Source: an uncultured Haemophilus sp. (GTDB lineage Bacteria > Pseudomonadota > Gammaproteobacteria > Enterobacterales > Pasteurellaceae). Taken from it: a stretch of 13,126 bases of DNA. A program made the position numbers and the translations under genes. The stretch is taken from positions 1-13,126 of the forward strand of contig CAJLFU010000051.1 of the NCBI GenBank assembly GCA_905205995.1, read 5' to 3'. The notes below the pieces were generated by a model. The model was not told where the DNA came from, did not search any database, and worked only from the letters and a program-made list of their open reading frames with translations. Positions 12,444 through 13,126 of the stretch are shown here, in pieces (the stretch's first letter is position 1; every line of letters begins with the position of its first letter).

Positions 12444-12467
12444 AAAAGGCGCTCACTTGGAACGCCT
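12444..12467 (-). terminator. Terminator between the 106-aa and 52-aa genes
   Basis: On the minus strand AGGCGTTC (12467-12460), 5-nt loop, GAGCGCCT (12454-12447), eight pairs with one G-U, then TTTTGTTTT. It ends 18 bases before the 52-aa gene's ATG, with no room for a promoter between, so it must leak, be antiterminated, or be an attenuator. Confidence 0.82.
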
Positions 12468-12489
12468 ATTGGATTTGTTAAATATTGAT

Positions 12490-12810
12490 TTACTGCTTAA
12501 GATTAACCACCGGTAACACATCAACCAGTGGTCTTGCTGTGTTGTAATCTTGTTGTGCATTAAATTGACTGTTGGCCCACTCAATAAAATTATTTACGTA
12601 GTTTTTAACTACCTCAGGATAGTTTGCAGATTCAGCCGTTCGGATAATGTCATTTCGCAACTGAGAACAAAACATAAGCCAACTATATTTAGCGTCATCT
12701 AATGCCAGAGTAACAGCCGATGGGTCGCCACTATTCATTCGCACATAAAAATAACACACAAAAATATCTACAAATCTTGAGTATGGGATATTGATATTAA
12801 TCTCATTCAT
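12490..12810 (-). CDS. Hypothetical prophage protein (106 aa)
   Basis: I do not recognise this 106-aa protein. It appears helical (RFVDIFVCYFYVRMNSGDPSAVTLALDDAKYSWLMFCSQLRNDIIRT), mildly acidic, without signal peptide or convincing membrane span; the hydrophobic stretch FVDIFVCYFYV near residue 12 is short. TTAGGAG lies seven bases before the ATG. The start overlaps the end of the upstream repeat-protein gene by 8 bases, so the two are translationally coupled. A strong terminator follows. Confidence 0.75.
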   Translation of the reverse strand: MNEININIPYSRFVDIFVCYFYVRMNSGDPSAVTLALDDAKYSWLMFCSQLRNDIIRTAESANYPEVVKNYVNNFIEWANSQFNAQQDYNTARPLVDVLPVVNLKQ

Positions 12811-13126
12811 CTTTAACTCCTAAGATTCTACTTTTCGCCACTTCGATTAACAATTTGTATTCATTTTTTGTTTTATCATCATGTACTGCGGCAGATTTTT
12901 CTAAAAACTCATCAACCGAGCCAGTAAAACAGCCACGTGTTACAATCAACCCATCTTTACCATTAAAGACAGTTAGTGTACCGTTTTCAGAACCTACATT
13001 ACTTGCCAAAAAAATCATTTTTCGCTCAGGAATCACCGCGCAAGATCTCACCTGAGCGTCACCGTACACCCGAGCGTCACCGTACACCCGAGCGTCACCG
13101 TACACCCGAGCGTTACCGTACACCCG
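12803..13126 (-). CDS. Hexapeptide-repeat phage protein (5' end outside window)
   Basis: The frame is open to the window edge, and GTG 13123 is only an internal Val, so the N-terminus lies beyond. The visible part starts with four RVYG(N/D)A repeats then QVRSCA, a left-handed beta-helix-like pattern known in phage early-region proteins with long VYGNA/VYGDA tracts. The C-terminal domain of about 75 residues (NGTLTVFNGKDGLIVTRGCF, then SVDEFLEKSAAVHDDKTKNEYKLLIEVAK) is the usual partner of these repeats; its biochemical role is unknown to me. The stop overlaps the next gene's start by 8 bases. Confidence 0.82.
   Translation of the reverse strand, partial: RVYGNARVYGDARVYGDARVYGDAQVRSCAVIPERKMIFLASNVGSENGTLTVFNGKDGLIVTRGCFTGSVDEFLEKSAAVHDDKTKNEYKLLIEVAKSRILGVKDE
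13054..13126 (-). repeat. Tandem 18-bp in-frame repeats
   Basis: Four contiguous 18-bp units (13054-13071, 13072-13089, 13090-13107, 13108-13125). Three are identical; the fourth differs by one base (Asn in place of Asp). Each unit encodes one RVYG(D/N)A turn. The array may continue outside the window. Confidence 0.92.

Noticed and set aside
13054..13126. CRISPR array.
   Set aside because: The repeats are directly contiguous 18-mers without spacers and encode an in-frame hexapeptide motif.

Overview
The left 9 kb is core chromosome of a Haemophilus-type member of the Pasteurellaceae. The 9-mer AAGTGCGGT, the Hin-type DNA uptake signal sequence (USS), occurs repeatedly, three copies sit in terminator hairpins, and the proteins match H. 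influenzae-like families (69-aa Mop, 109-aa TusE, 309-aa TtcA, 757-aa MetE). The species cannot be fixed from the sequence; H. parainfluenzae or a close relative is my guess. The right 4.2 kb (about 8920-13126) is a prophage or prophage-derived element that continues past the window edge.

Layout of the core part: (1) 2-3550, plus strand, a PepT-family peptide/nickel-type ABC importer: a DppB-type permease cut by the window edge, a fused DppC-type permease plus DppD-type ATPase, and a short DppF-type ATPase, closed by a perfect USS-palindrome terminator. (2) 3727-4602, cdd, cytidine deaminase, plus strand. (3) 6962-4689, metE, cobalamin-independent methionine synthase, minus strand, convergent with cdd across a bidirectional terminator and preceded by two tandem MetJ boxes. 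(4) 7402-7193, mop, a molybdate-binding molbindin with its own promoter and terminator. (5) 8861-7601, ttcA-tusE, two tRNA sulfur-modification genes separated by one base.

The element part lies entirely on the minus strand, pointing towards ttcA. In transcription order: a hexapeptide-repeat phage protein (cut by the window edge), a 106-aa protein, a terminator, a 52-aa gene, a 63-codon gene broken by an in-frame TAA, a 152-aa acidic protein, a 41-aa membrane protein, a promoter with a weak terminator, an AT-rich 205-aa protein, a terminator, a 22-bp palindrome, a C4-type antisense RNA, a KilA-N antirepressor-like gene, a terminator, a 92-aa protein and an AlpA/excisionase-like protein. Beyond these lies a probable attachment junction resembling a tRNA 3' end followed by its terminator. 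No integrase is visible at this junction.

The most interesting object is the 77-nt RNA at 10630-10554. It has the C4 architecture (9-bp closing stem, two internal hairpins), and a 24-nt segment of it is antisense to the leader of the KilA-N gene, covering that gene's Shine-Dalgarno sequence. This is the arrangement known for phage P1/P7 C4 control of antirepressor. Three small genes that simple length cut-offs would miss (52 aa, broken 63 aa, 41 aa) fill what would otherwise look like empty sequence.
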